Numbered from the stretch's first letter, positions 30,108-39,192 are shown. The stretch: 64,000 nucleotides of DNA from Mycolicibacterium sp. CBMA 226 (GCF_009729075.1 NZ_VTGY01000033.1:124001-188000); one strand, 5' to 3'. Notes: a model not told the origin generated them from the letters alone. Made by a program: numbers and translations.

Positions 30108-30596
30108 CTATTGGACGGCTGCCGGATTCGCCCCGTCGATCGGCAGCAACCGCCGCGCCCCGGGCCCTTCGGAGCCGAGCGCATCGCCGGGGTTGATGAC
30201 GAGACAGTGGTTGAGTGAGATGCACCCGCACCCGATGCACTGGTCCATCTCCGACTGGAGCCGCTCGAGCTCGAGCTGCCGCTCACGGAGCCGCGCGCGC
30301 CACCGCTTGTTGAGCCTGGTCCAGTCCCGCAATGACGGCATCCGATCGTCCGGGAGCGTCTGGAAGTGCTCGGCAACCTCGCTGAGCGGGATACCGAGCC
30401 GCTTCGCCACCTGGATGACGGCGATGCGACGCTCCATGTGCCGCGGATACAACCGTGTTCCGCCCGACGTGCGCTCGGGATGGATCAACCCTTTTCGCTC
30501 GTAGAAGTGCAGCGCGGACGCGGAGACTCCCGTCCGCTTCACGATCTCCCCGATGGTCAGGAGGTCAGTCGGACCCATGCGCTTGATCTCAACCAT
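30108..30596 (-). CDS. soxR: SoxR-type redox-sensing MerR family regulator
   Basis: The 162-residue protein has a MerR winged-helix N-terminus (LLTIGEIVKRTGVSASALHFYERKGL), a dimerisation coiled coil, and the [2Fe-2S] cluster motif CIGCGCISLNHC, with four Cys spaced as in SoxR. It senses superoxide or redox-cycling compounds. No classical soxS is adjacent. The start may be 30596 or 30578; the former lacks a ribosome site and could be leaderless. Its 3' end lies close to the convergent Rv3651-like gene. Confidence 0.92.
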   Translation of the reverse strand: MVEIKRMGPTDLLTIGEIVKRTGVSASALHFYERKGLIHPERTSGGTRLYPRHMERRIAVIQVAKRLGIPLSEVAEHFQTLPDDRMPSLRDWTRLNKRWRARLRERQLELERLQSEMDQCIGCGCISLNHCLVINPGDALGSEGPGARRLLPIDGANPAAVQ

Positions 30597-30706
30597 AGTT
30601 AAGATTCTACGTTGGTGACATGGCAAGCGGCACAACGACTGACCGGCCCACCTGGGGTGCCCTGTCCTTCTGCGGTCTCATCATCGTCGCGGCCACCGCG
30701 CTGCCG

Positions 30707-31067
30707 TCAGCCTGGCCCGGCGCGGGCCCGCCCATGCGCCTCGCCCAGATTCCACCGACCGAACCGCACCGTCACCTCCACGTCGACCACCACATCCAGC
30801 CGCTGCACCGAACACTGACCGACCCGGCTGTCCATGGCTTCGGCGACGGCGCTGGCCCGGCTGCAGGATTGGCCGGGTCCGGCGGCCAAGGCGCCCGCGG
30901 CGGCCAGTGCGGCCAGGGTCGGCCGCTGACTGCGCGCGGTGCCGGCCGATCACCGCGGCGCCGACGGCCGCGCCACCCGTCATGAGCCCGATGACCACCA
31001 CGATCAGGGCTACCGCGAACACCGTCGCGGAGCCCCGGTCGTCACGCGCCAGGTTCGGGCACCGCAA
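30707..31067 (-). pseudogene. TadG/Rv3654c-like pilus assembly protein, frameshifted
   Basis: The N-terminal part reads DDRGSATVFAVALIVVVIGL, a TadE/TadG-type membrane anchor, and continues to HRAQSAAD. There the frame breaks; after removing one base, LAALAAAGALAAGPGQSC and a plausible C-terminus ending ARAGPG follow. The cause is an extra G in the GGG run at 30916-30918 on the plus strand (an extra C on the coding strand). The start is uncertain; a TTG at 31067 is possible, overlapping the tadE-like gene. A sequencing error cannot be excluded. Confidence 0.75.
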
Positions 31068-31383
31068 CCGCCTCTGCCTCCACCATGACGCCTGGTAGGA
31101 GCGGTGCGGGTGCACGGACCCGCGCGACGATCCGTGCGCCGTCCCGCTGCACCTCGACCGAGGCACCGTCGGGTCCGGTGCGACGGGCCGATTCGACGGC
31201 GGCGCGTTCGTCGCCGCGCGCCGCGAGCCGGACCGCCTCCCGCGCCGCATCGACGCAGCGGACCTGCATCGAGACCGCCGCCAGTCCACCGACACCGAGG
31301 ACGGCGACCGTGATGAGTGCGGCGATCGCGAAGGCCGCCTCGACCGTGACACCGCCACGGTCATCCCTTGGTGGTGAGAGCAC
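31042..31383 (-). CDS. TadE-like minor pseudopilin (Rv3655c-like)
   Basis: A 113-residue protein with a short leader ending DDRGG, then VTVEAAFAIAALITVAVLGV, a hydrophobic helix preceded by the Gly/Glu arrangement typical of prepilin-peptidase-processed TadE/TadF proteins. A soluble beta-rich domain follows. It overlaps the flp gene by 23 nt upstream and the tadG-like pseudogene downstream, consistent with one pilus operon. The exact start is uncertain because a later GTG (31350) is also in frame. Confidence 0.82.
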   Translation of the reverse strand: MLSPPRDDRGGVTVEAAFAIAALITVAVLGVGGLAAVSMQVRCVDAAREAVRLAARGDERAAVESARRTGPDGASVEVQRDGARIVARVRAPAPLLPGVMVEAEAVAVPEPGA

Positions 31384-31564
31384 GAGAGATGATGCCCGTC
31401 AGCGCGCTGACGATCGAGTCACCCGTGACCACCGTGTACAGGATGGCGCCGAACGCCGCAGCGGCCACGGTGCCGATGGCGTATTCGACAGTCGACATGC
31501 CGCGCTCATCGGCGAGCAGCAGGGTCGCTCGGGCTTCCCAGGCGCGAAAGCGGTTCATTTTCAT
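31361..31564 (-). CDS. flp: Flp-type pilin (DUF4244 family)
   Basis: A 67-residue protein whose leader ends DERG, followed by MSTVEYAIGTVAAAAFG. The Gly and the Glu at +5 form a class III (Flp) prepilin cleavage site, followed by one long hydrophobic helix. It would be the major subunit of the Flp pilus. A good ribosome site (GGGGAGG) precedes the ATG at 31564. Confidence 0.88.
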   Translation of the reverse strand: MKMNRFRAWEARATLLLADERGMSTVEYAIGTVAAAAFGAILYTVVTGDSIVSALTGIISRALTTKG

Positions 31565-31587
31565 GGTTTTTCCTCCCCTTGTTGTGA

Positions 31588-32160
31588 TCAGAACACCCCG
31601 GACCGGAACACGTCACCGGCCAGGCCGGCGACCACCGGCACGATGCCGAGACAGACGAACGCCGGCAGGTAGCAGAGCCCCAGCGGACCGGCGATCAACA
31701 CGTTGGCCCGCTCGGCGGCCGCGTCCGCCGCGTCACCGGCGTCGGCCCTGGCCTGCTCGGCCAACTCGGCGACGCCCTGCGCCATCGCGGCACCCGACGA
31801 TGCCGACCGACGCGCCAGTCGCAGCAACGCGATCACGTGCGGATCAGCACCCACACCCGGTTCCGCCCACGCCGTCACCGGGCTGGCACCCAGGGCCAGC
31901 AGTTCGGCCGCCCGGCGCAGCACGCTGGCCAGACGCACCGGCGCCGACGGCACCGCTGCCGCGGCCGCGGTACTGGTCGCCATGCCTGCCGACAGACAGG
32001 CCGCCAGCACGTCCAAACTCGACGGGACCGCCAGCGGGTCGTCGCGCGGCGCCTCGGACGGCGCCGACCGGTCCAGCGGCCGGGGACGGATCCGGTGCAC
32101 CGCTGCGCCGGGGATCAGCACAAGCGCCACTGCCAGCAGCAGAACCGGTATCGCGTTCAC
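31588..32160 (-). CDS. tadC: type II secretion F-family protein TadC-like
   Basis: The GTG at 32160 overlaps the tadB stop and gives 190 residues. It has an N-terminal membrane helix (IPVLLLAVALVLIPGAAV), a cytoplasmic helical bundle rich in Ala/Arg, and C-terminal hydrophobic segments (LIAGPLGLCYLPAFVCLGIVPVVAGLAG). This is the T2SSF/GspF half-size platform protein of Tad pili, somewhat shorter than average. It would pair with TadB as the inner-membrane platform driven by the TadA ATPase, which is broken here. Confidence 0.85.
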   Translation of the reverse strand: MNAIPVLLLAVALVLIPGAAVHRIRPRPLDRSAPSEAPRDDPLAVPSSLDVLAACLSAGMATSTAAAAAVPSAPVRLASVLRRAAELLALGASPVTAWAEPGVGADPHVIALLRLARRSASSGAAMAQGVAELAEQARADAGDAADAAAERANVLIAGPLGLCYLPAFVCLGIVPVVAGLAGDVFRSGVF

Positions 32161-32945
32161 CGCTGCGCCCGCGCGATGATCCGGTCCGACCACAGCAGCC
32201 CGACGCAGCACAGCACCACCCCGACCGTCAGCACCGGCGCGCCGTCGCCCAGCAGGAAGCGCAGGGGATGCGCGCCGATCAACTGGCCCAGGACAATTCC
32301 GAGCGCGGGCAACCCGGACAGCACCGCGGCCGTCGTCCGGGCTCCCGCCATGCCCGCTCTGATCCGCGATGAGAAGCGCTCACGCGCAACAACATCACGC
32401 TCGGCGGCACGCATCAGCGGCGCGATCGCCAGGCCGTGGTCGAGCGCCAGTTGCCAGTAGACCGCGAGCCGCTGCCAGTGGGCGGGCAGCGCCGACGATG
32501 TCGCAACCGCGCGGAGGCCGGCCGAGACATCGGCACCCAGCCGGGCCCGCGCCGCGACCTCCCCCAACGCCACCGCCACGGGTCCGTCCACCTCGTGGGC
32601 CGCCGCGTCGAACGCCGCCACCGGGTGTGCGCCGGCCCGCAGTTCCCCGACGAGGATGCCGAGTGCACCCTGCAGGGTCTGCGCTTCCCGCGCACAGGCG
32701 GCCGCCCGCCGCGACCGCTGCCAACGAAGCCCGGCGGTCACGACCACTGCCGCCCCGGCCAGCAGCACCGGCAATGGCAGGACGACCAGCGACACCACGG
32801 CGACCGCTGCGGCCACCGACCGGAGCAACGTGGGTCCACCGCGAGAACCCGGCCCCGCCAAGTGTTTTCGATACTCGAGACGCCTGGCACCATCGGGCTG
32901 CGTCGCGACCAGCACAGCCACTGCCAGTAGCAGCGCGGGACTCAC
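32157..32945 (-). CDS. tadB: type II secretion F-family protein TadB-like
   Basis: A 262-residue membrane protein with hydrophobic helices at both ends (LLLAVAVLVATQ, VVSLVVLPLPVLLAGAAVVV, and VLTVGVVLCCVGLLW near the C-terminus) around a cytoplasmic T2SSF helical domain. The GTG at 32945 overlaps the stop of the tadA 3' fragment (GTGA), so translational coupling to tadA existed before the insertion. With tadA interrupted, expression probably depends on a new promoter or on readthrough from the element. Confidence 0.85.
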   Translation of the reverse strand: MSPALLLAVAVLVATQPDGARRLEYRKHLAGPGSRGGPTLLRSVAAAVAVVSLVVLPLPVLLAGAAVVVTAGLRWQRSRRAAACAREAQTLQGALGILVGELRAGAHPVAAFDAAAHEVDGPVAVALGEVAARARLGADVSAGLRAVATSSALPAHWQRLAVYWQLALDHGLAIAPLMRAAERDVVARERFSSRIRAGMAGARTTAAVLSGLPALGIVLGQLIGAHPLRFLLGDGAPVLTVGVVLCCVGLLWSDRIIARAQR

Positions 32946-33127
32946 GACCGGCCCCGGGCAACGAGCAGCTCACGCAGCACCGGCAGACCAGGACCGGAGC
33001 CCCGGTCCACCTGCCACGCGGTCACGGCCGTCACGGTCGCGTCCGGTGCACGGCGCAGCACCGCGATCTCGCTGAGGTGCCGTCGCCCATCCCGAGCACG
33101 CGCGGTGTGCAATACCACCTGTCCGAG
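32942..33127 (-). pseudogene. tadA: tadA 3' fragment (C-terminal 61 codons), cut off by the mobile element
   Basis: The minus strand encodes LGQVVLHTARARDGRRHLSE and on to LRELLVARGRS before TGA. This is the C-terminal end expected of a TadA/CpaF-type ATPase, in frame and coupled to tadB. A stop (TAA) from the element lies immediately upstream, so there is no start. The 5' part of the gene lies at 48173-49156 on the same strand, and joining the two restores a continuous reading through ...LSAA|LGQVV.... Confidence 0.9.
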
Positions 33128-33137
33128 TTATCTGTAG
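33128..33137 (+). repeat. left terminal inverted repeat of the element
   Basis: TTATCTGTAG begins at the tadA break point and is the exact reverse complement of CTACAGATAA at 48160-48169. The 100 bp inward from it are conspicuously AT-rich compared with the flanking DNA. Confidence 0.8.
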
Positions 33138-33191
33138 CTAAATCAGTATTTCATTCCATAAAGGTGTGTTGATCTGCATTTATATCGTGCA

Positions 33192-33201
33192 GTACATGTA
33201 C
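33192..33201. repeat. palindrome GTACATGTAC near the left end
   Basis: A perfect 10-bp palindrome 55 bp inside the left end. Its outer half continues as TGTACTC (33197-33203), whose reverse complement GAGTACA also occurs just inside both right-end repeats (48070-48076 and 48141-48147). It could be a recombinase or regulator binding site; this is inference. Confidence 0.45.
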
Positions 33202-33292
33202 TCTAGGGATATGCCGAGCAAAAAATTTTTCGGTGGTACACGATTCGAGCGTGTCGCTTGCGCCGACTGCTTTGGTGTGCGAAATTCGCCGC

Positions 33293-34012
33293 ATGAACCT
33301 ACAAGAGCAGTTGCGCAAGGCGGTGGTCGATCATGGGCCGTCGTTGGCGACGCTGCGGTACGACCTGGAATTGGTCATTCCAAAGGTCGGCGAGATGTGG
33401 CAGCCGTGGTTCACCGATCCGCTCGACATTCACGGGCAGGCGTTCTCCACCTGCGTGCGGCAGATGATTCTGCGGATGCGGGAGCTACGGCCACACATTC
33501 CCGGCGACTCGCTGCTGACCTCGCGGGGCAGTGGATTGTCGGTGCAGGTGGCCGATTCCGGGGGCATGGATTTCCGGGTGCGGCGGTGGCCGTCGAAGGT
33601 GCTGCACGGCGAGCGGGTGCGGATTGTGACCACACCCGACGGTGGGACGTTTCCGATACGGCGGGCCAAAGCGCAGCCCGACGAGCAGATGGTGTTGGAC
33701 GAGAACGAGCCCGAGCCGCTGTTTCCGTCGCCGATTGTGACGCCGGCCGGGGTACCGGATATCTTCGCCCTGTGGTGGCCGACGGACGATGGATGGGGTT
33801 TGTCGGAGGCGGTGCTGGCGTTCGTGGTGGATGTGGACAACGCGTCGCGGGTGCAGATTCTGGCTACCGAGCCCTTGCCTCCGGTGACCGAGTCGCCGCT
33901 GGTTCCGCAGGCCAAGCCAACGCAGGGTCCGCGCGCGGGAGACGACTTCACCGAGTTCGAGCGGCCGGTGCTGGGCACCGGCGAGGATCGGGACGACGAC
34001 TCACCGGCGTAG
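33293..34012 (+). CDS. unknown protein paired with the HTH-ImmA/IrrE gene
   Basis: A 239-residue soluble protein beginning MNLQEQLRKAVVDHG, if started at the ATG at 33293; a GTG at 33233 is also in frame. It has an acidic, proline-rich C-terminal tail (from about residue 190). I see no catalytic motif, signal peptide or membrane segment and do not recognise the family. It lies 62 bp before the Xre/ImmA-type gene on the same strand. In toxin-antitoxin loci, such HTH-ImmA (COG2856) proteins are often the antitoxin partner of a preceding gene, so a toxin-like or recombination-control role is possible. Confidence 0.7.
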   Translation: MNLQEQLRKAVVDHGPSLATLRYDLELVIPKVGEMWQPWFTDPLDIHGQAFSTCVRQMILRMRELRPHIPGDSLLTSRGSGLSVQVADSGGMDFRVRRWPSKVLHGERVRIVTTPDGGTFPIRRAKAQPDEQMVLDENEPEPLFPSPIVTPAGVPDIFALWWPTDDGWGLSEAVLAFVVDVDNASRVQILATEPLPPVTESPLVPQAKPTQGPRAGDDFTEFERPVLGTGEDRDDDSPA

Positions 34013-34073
34013 CTGGGTCGTTGTGCGGGGGGCGCGATGTTTGTCGGCGGGGCGTTGTTGAATCGGGGTCGCG

Positions 34074-35315
34074 ATGATGTCGACCGTGGATGTGTATGGA
34101 CTGCGGGTCAACCAGGCCCGGGTGATGCGCGCCATGACGGTCACCGCGGTGATGGAAGCGTTGGGCTGGAAGCATTCTCGGCTCAACCGGGTGGAGAAGT
34201 CGACCACCGCGACGCTGTCGGCCGAGGATTTCGAGCGGCTGGTTGAGGTGTTGCGGTTCCCGGCGAAGTTCTTCACCACGGCCCCGACGTCGCGGGTGCA
34301 TCAGAGTGATCTGTTGTTCCGGGCGCCGCGGTCGATCACCGCAGCCGAGCGGGAGTATCTGGCGCAGTTCGCGGCGCTGGCCGGGGAGTTCCTGGACGAG
34401 CTGAACACCCGGACCCAGTTGCCGCCGGTGAAGCTGCCGATCCAGCCGGTGGACACCCCGGTGGATCAGGCCGCTCAAACCGTGCGCCGCAGTTGGGGTT
34501 TGGAGCCCGATGCTCCGATCGAGTATCTGATTCACGAGATTGAGCGCAGCGGCGCGGCGGTGGTGGTGCGCCGCTTGCTGACCTCGTCGTCGCGGCGCAT
34601 CCTCGGTGACGGTGACTCCACCGGCAAGCTCGACAAGCACTTGGGCTATTCGGTGCGGGTCGGGGAATTCAACACTCGACCGTTGATCGTTGTGCGGCAG
34701 TCGAATTCGTGGGAACGCACCCGCTGGACACTGGCTCACGAGGTGGGCCATCTGAGCCTGCACGCTTCGGGCAGTGTCACCGAGGCCTGCGAGGAGCAAG
34801 CATCCCAGTTTGCCTCCGAACTGCTGGCCCCGGCCGCGGTGCTGGCCACGGAGGTGTCGCGGGCCCCGTCGCTGGCGGAGTTGTTGCCGGTGAAAGCCAA
34901 GTGGGGGCTATCGCTGGGCGCGTTGCTGCGGCATCTGCACACCTCGGAGTTGTTGACCGAGCCACGGTTTGACGCGTTGCGCCGCCAGCTCTACACCCGG
35001 GCCAACACCGAGACCGGCACCACCTGGGGCCGGGTGGAGCCAGGCTGGAATGACCGCGAGGTGGAGCGGCCCCGGCTGATCAGCAAGTGGCTGGAGATGG
35101 GGTTCTCAGCCCGGTCGGCGGCGATGCTGGCCCCCTATGACTTGCCGTGGCCGCAGGATTTGATGGAGGACTTCATGGCCGGGCAGCGCGCGGCCCCCGC
35201 CGCACCGGCGGCAGCGGTCGGTCAGGGCCGCCGCCCTGCGGCGCCGCCGGCGACCAAGGCGTCTGAGGCCGGCGGCAAGGTGATCGCGTTGCGGCCGCGC
35301 AACCGGCGCGGCTGA
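34074..35315 (+). CDS. Xre-type HTH / ImmA-IrrE metallopeptidase family protein
   Basis: The 413-residue protein has an N-terminal Xre-like helix-turn-helix (about 15-60, TVTAVMEALGWKHSRLNRVE). The central ImmA/IrrE domain carries the zinc-protease motif H222-E-V-G-H226 in TLAHEVGHLSLH and a downstream acidic ligand region (EEQASQFASELL). An Ala/Pro-rich C-terminus follows. Related proteins cleave a partner repressor (ImmA-ImmR of ICEBs1) or act as antitoxins. It is 23 bp upstream of tnpA, so it may govern recombinase expression or element excision. Confidence 0.87.
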   Translation: MMSTVDVYGLRVNQARVMRAMTVTAVMEALGWKHSRLNRVEKSTTATLSAEDFERLVEVLRFPAKFFTTAPTSRVHQSDLLFRAPRSITAAEREYLAQFAALAGEFLDELNTRTQLPPVKLPIQPVDTPVDQAAQTVRRSWGLEPDAPIEYLIHEIERSGAAVVVRRLLTSSSRRILGDGDSTGKLDKHLGYSVRVGEFNTRPLIVVRQSNSWERTRWTLAHEVGHLSLHASGSVTEACEEQASQFASELLAPAAVLATEVSRAPSLAELLPVKAKWGLSLGALLRHLHTSELLTEPRFDALRRQLYTRANTETGTTWGRVEPGWNDREVERPRLISKWLEMGFSARSAAMLAPYDLPWPQDLMEDFMAGQRAAPAAPAAAVGQGRRPAAPPATKASEAGGKVIALRPRNRRG

Positions 35316-35338
35316 CGGGCGAAAGGGTCGGGGGGCCG

Positions 35339-36541
35339 GTGGCACGGGTGCAGCGAGTACTTTTCGCCGACGAACCGGCCACCTACACCGTGGTGGGGGC
35401 TGATCATCTGCCAGTCGCCCCGGCCGCGCAGTACCTCGAGTTTCTGACCGACAGCGCCGCCTCCCCGAACACGGTGCGCTCCTATGCCGCCGGGCTGGCG
35501 GAATGGTTCACCGTCCTGGAGCACACCGGGGATGCGTGGGATGACTTCCCCACCATCCTGTTTGGGCAGTTTCTGCGGTATCTGCGCACCGGAGTGCTGC
35601 CCGGGGCGGCGCGGATCGGTGCCCCGGTGCAGAAGATGGCGGCGTCCTCCCTGCAGCCGCGGGCGGCGGCGGTGTTGTCGATGTACCGGTTTCATGCCGA
35701 TGCCGGCACCACCGATGTGCCGTATCAGCGGTTGTTCACCGGGCGGGGCAGCTGGCGCCGCTACAGCCGCTACGTCGGCTTCCTGGATGGGGTGGGTCCG
35801 CGCCGCGATGGTGATCACCCGATCTATCGGTTGCGCGCCCCGAACCGCTCGACCACCCCGGTGCTCTCGCCCGGGCAGGTCGGCACGATCCTCGACGGCT
35901 GTTCGGTGCAGGCCGACGGGGAATGGTCGGGCGGGTCGGTCGCGGTGCGCAACCGGCTGTTTTTCGCCGTGCTGGCCGAGACCGGCATGCGTCTGGGTGA
36001 AGCGCTATCGCTGCGGCATAACGATTTTCATATCGGCGCCGGCGCGACACCGTGGATCGATGTGGAGGATCGCCAGGATCATCCCCATGGCGCTCGGGCC
36101 AAGACCGGGGCGCGGCGCCTCTACATCGGTGATGACCTGGAGGCCCTGTATTCGGAATACGTATGGCAGTTGGTGTCGATGAACGCCGATGTGCTCGTCG
36201 ACGATCTGGCGCATCATTTCGTGTTCGTGAATCTGCAACGCGGCGAGCTGTTTGCGCCGATGCGCCAGGAGAACGTCTACGTCAAGGTACGGGCGCTGCG
36301 CGACGGGTATCCGAGCCTGCCGCCGGACTGGTCGCCGCACTGGCTGCGCCACACCCACGCCACCGCGCTGCTGCTGGCCGGGGTGCCCGAGCATGTGGTG
36401 ATGCGCCGCCTCGGGCACGCCGACGTGCAGACCACCTTGAACACCTACGGGTGGGTCACCCAGGACGCCGCGATGCGCTCGCTGGCCGATTGGAAGAACT
36501 ACGTCGCCGGATGGAAGGGGCTGCACGATGGCCAACCGTGA
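35339..36541 (+). CDS. tnpA: tyrosine recombinase, TnpA-type (Tn554 family)
   Basis: A 400-residue site-specific recombinase starting at a GTG. An N-terminal SAM-like DNA-binding domain (SPNTVRSYAAGLAEW) precedes the catalytic domain. All active-site residues are visible: R218 (TGMRLGEAL), K255, H334-x-x-R337 (HWLRHTHAT), H360 (RLGHADVQTT) and the nucleophile Y370 (NTYGW). It overlaps the next gene by 14 nt. Tn554 TnpA is about 361 residues and works together with TnpB. Confidence 0.93.
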   Translation: MARVQRVLFADEPATYTVVGADHLPVAPAAQYLEFLTDSAASPNTVRSYAAGLAEWFTVLEHTGDAWDDFPTILFGQFLRYLRTGVLPGAARIGAPVQKMAASSLQPRAAAVLSMYRFHADAGTTDVPYQRLFTGRGSWRRYSRYVGFLDGVGPRRDGDHPIYRLRAPNRSTTPVLSPGQVGTILDGCSVQADGEWSGGSVAVRNRLFFAVLAETGMRLGEALSLRHNDFHIGAGATPWIDVEDRQDHPHGARAKTGARRLYIGDDLEALYSEYVWQLVSMNADVLVDDLAHHFVFVNLQRGELFAPMRQENVYVKVRALRDGYPSLPPDWSPHWLRHTHATALLLAGVPEHVVMRRLGHADVQTTLNTYGWVTQDAAMRSLADWKNYVAGWKGLHDGQP

Positions 36542-38759
36542 CGACCGCCGCTGCGCGGCCCCCGCCGGCGCTGATGATGCGGCCTGGGCGGCGCAGTGGG
36601 CGCTGGTGCCCGAGGAATGGAAGCGGCCGGTTTACCGCATCCACCTGCCGCCGGCCGATAAGGTGTTCAAACGAAACAAGTACTACCTGCGCGAATACCG
36701 CGGCGCCGACGAGCATGACTTCACCCCGGTCGGTGCGCCCGGCCGGTTCGCCGACGAAATCGCCTGGTGGGTCTGGGTATGCCAGCACGAGGGGCTGCGC
36801 CGGATCGAGCCGTCGATGCTGCGCTGGGCCACCGGCGCCCTGACCGCCACAGCCGCCGACTACCGCCACCAATACGGCTGCGCCCCAACGAGTATCGCTG
36901 ACCTACCAGTCGAAGCGATCGTGCGCCACGCGATCGTGGTGTTCGAGCGGCGCAACGGGCGCCTGCCCGCGCCGGGCACCCGCCGCAACATCTGCGGCCT
37001 GATCGAGCACCTGCACCTGTATGTCACGGTGCGCTGCACCGCAGGGCATTGGTGGGCCGCCGACACCTGGGACGTGGTCGCCGATCCGCGGATCCCGCAG
37101 CGCGAACACGAACCGCTGCACGAACAGACCATCAAATTCGCGGCGATCGAACCGGCCTGGCTGCGGGAAGGGGTGCGGTTCTGGCTGCGGATCAGCCTGG
37201 ACGCCGAACTGCTGCGCTGGTCCTCAGCGGTCTCACGAGCCCGGGACATGTCCCGGCTGTTCGGCACCTTCCTGACCGACCACGACTACACCGACCCAGT
37301 GCTCACCGAGGATCCCGCGCAGTTGCGGCTGATTTTCGCCGCGTTCACCGAATACCTGAAAACCCCAGCGGCAGCGGCCAATCCAGACAAGCCCCTGACC
37401 CCGACCACCATCGACGCCATCCAGTCGGTGGTGCAGGCGTTCTACACGTTCATGCTCGACCATGGCGCCGAAGCCGCCGCCGCCACCGGCGACCCCCGCT
37501 GGGAGAAACTGAATGCTGCGCACCTGCGGTTGTGGGGGCCGGCGTTCAAGGCCCGCCGCGCCCGGGGCACCCGCGAGCTGACCTGGTATTCCACCGGTGA
37601 GCTGCAGCAGATGCTCGGCTACCTCGACGTACTGGCCGCCACGCGGGGCGCACGGGTGCCGGTGACCCATACCGACGGGAAGGTGTCGTTGGTCAAGGGG
37701 TTGGGCGATCCGCAGGCGGCACGGGTGTGGCTGTTGCAGGCCCTCACCGGGCGACGGGCCTCGGAAATCCTGATGCTCGACCACAATCCGCTCGAAGCGA
37801 TCCCGGGAGCAGAGCGGCCCACCGAGTCCGATGACCCGGACGCGTTCGTGGCCAAACTGCGCTACCAGCAGACCAAGGTCGATGGGGTGACCCCGACCAT
37901 CCTGGTCGAGCAGGCCGTGGTCAACGTGATCCGCGAGCAGCAGCGGTGGCTCGCCGACACCCATCCGCGGCTCTCGCCGAAGTATCTATTCATCGCGATC
38001 AAGCAGAACCTGGCGGGGCTGCGACCCCGCCCGTATGCCACCTACCGGGCCTCGCTGGCCAAACTCGACGAGCTGCACGGCCTGACCGATACGGCGGGCA
38101 ATGCGTTGCGGTTCACCCAAACCCATCGGCTGCGCCACACCCGCGCCACCGAACTGCTCAACGACGGCGTTCCGATCCATGTGGTGCAGCGCTATCTGGG
38201 CCACAAGAGCCCGGAGATGACGATGCGGTACGCCGCCACCTTGGCGGCCACCGCGGAAGCAGAATTCTTGAAGCACAAGAAGATCGGCGCCCACGGCGTG
38301 GATGTGGGGATCAGCCCCGCCGACATCATGGACATGACCCAGCTCTCCAAGCGGACGGACCGGGTGCTGCCCAACGGGGTGTGTCTGCTCCCGCCCCTCA
38401 AATCGTGCGACAAAGGCAACGCCTGTTTGTCGTGTGGGCATTTCGCCACCGACGTCACCCACACCGCCGAACTCAAGGACCAGCACGCCAAGACCACCGC
38501 GTTGATCGAGCTGCGTCGCACCCAGCACCGTGAGCGCACCGGCCGCGAGCTGACCGACGACAACGTGTGGATCGCGGCGCGGCGCCGCGAACTGCACTCC
38601 CTGCAAGCGATCCTGGACCGCCTGGCCGCCGACGAAGCGGTGCACGCTGAGGCGATCGCCGGGGCCGGAACCAAGGGCCGCATCCCGATCGAGCCGGTGG
38701 CCACCCGCGGAGCCCACGATTCGGCGCTGCGCAAGGCCGACCCCCACAGGCCCGCATGA
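36528..38759 (+). CDS. tnpB: tyrosine recombinase, TnpB-type (Tn554 family)
   Basis: A 743-residue protein with the catalytic domain in the second half: R410 (TGRRASEIL), H533-x-x-R536 (HRLRHTRAT), H559 (YLGHKSPEM) and Y568 (MRYAATLA). A C-terminal extension carries a Cys cluster (GVCLLPPLKSC, CLSCGHF) and a coiled coil, as expected of Tn554 TnpB. It is longer than the 630 residues of the type protein. It overlaps tnpA by 14 nt and tnpC by 4 nt, so the three are made as one transcript. Confidence 0.93.
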   Translation: MANRDDRRCAAPAGADDAAWAAQWALVPEEWKRPVYRIHLPPADKVFKRNKYYLREYRGADEHDFTPVGAPGRFADEIAWWVWVCQHEGLRRIEPSMLRWATGALTATAADYRHQYGCAPTSIADLPVEAIVRHAIVVFERRNGRLPAPGTRRNICGLIEHLHLYVTVRCTAGHWWAADTWDVVADPRIPQREHEPLHEQTIKFAAIEPAWLREGVRFWLRISLDAELLRWSSAVSRARDMSRLFGTFLTDHDYTDPVLTEDPAQLRLIFAAFTEYLKTPAAAANPDKPLTPTTIDAIQSVVQAFYTFMLDHGAEAAAATGDPRWEKLNAAHLRLWGPAFKARRARGTRELTWYSTGELQQMLGYLDVLAATRGARVPVTHTDGKVSLVKGLGDPQAARVWLLQALTGRRASEILMLDHNPLEAIPGAERPTESDDPDAFVAKLRYQQTKVDGVTPTILVEQAVVNVIREQQRWLADTHPRLSPKYLFIAIKQNLAGLRPRPYATYRASLAKLDELHGLTDTAGNALRFTQTHRLRHTRATELLNDGVPIHVVQRYLGHKSPEMTMRYAATLAATAEAEFLKHKKIGAHGVDVGISPADIMDMTQLSKRTDRVLPNGVCLLPPLKSCDKGNACLSCGHFATDVTHTAELKDQHAKTTALIELRRTQHRERTGRELTDDNVWIAARRRELHSLQAILDRLAADEAVHAEAIAGAGTKGRIPIEPVATRGAHDSALRKADPHRPA

Positions 38760-39157
38760 CCGTCAGCCCCCAATCGCAGGCGGCACTGCATGTTGACGCC
38801 CAGCGACGCACCCGTGAAGTCGACGAACGGATCGATAAAGCGTTCAAGAAGATGCGGAAGCAAGGCAGACCGATCACCCTCAGCGGCCTCGCCCGCGAAG
38901 CAAACGTGTCCCGCAGCGTCATCCACCGCCGCCCCACCATCCGCGAACAAATCCGCAGCTACCAGCCACTGACCCCCGTCGCCGACGAACCGCCTCCACC
39001 TGCGACCGACACTGAAAGCAGCATCATCGCCGCGCTACGGGCCCGCCTCAAAGCCAAAGACGCCCAACTCTCGGAGCTGAAAAGCCAACTGCGCGAACGC
39101 GATACCATCATCGCCACCCTGCACGGCGAACTCGCCCGCCGCCCACCACCCCGCTAG
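38756..39157 (+). CDS. tnpC: TnpC-type transposition accessory protein (DUF6262)
   Basis: A 133-residue basic protein with an HTH-like segment (TLSGLAREANVSRSVIHRRP) and a C-terminal coiled coil (LRARLKAKDAQLSELKSQL). It is the third gene of the Tn554 cassette, matching TnpC (about 125 residues) in size and position; in Tn554 that protein affects orientation and frequency of insertion. The ATG overlaps the tnpB stop (ATGA). Its 3' part is duplicated in degenerate form at 39869-40040. Confidence 0.87.
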   Translation: MTVSPQSQAALHVDAQRRTREVDERIDKAFKKMRKQGRPITLSGLAREANVSRSVIHRRPTIREQIRSYQPLTPVADEPPPPATDTESSIIAALRARLKAKDAQLSELKSQLRERDTIIATLHGELARRPPPR

Positions 39158-39192
39158 CGCCAGGGGTGCGCCGCTCAGGCAACCAACGATCG

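Noticed and set aside
33166..34077. A 303-codon frame overlapping the unknown gene at 33293
   Set aside because: Its composition past the first 30 residues is Gly/Ala/Arg/Val shadow-like; the alternative frame (33293-34012) has normal protein composition.
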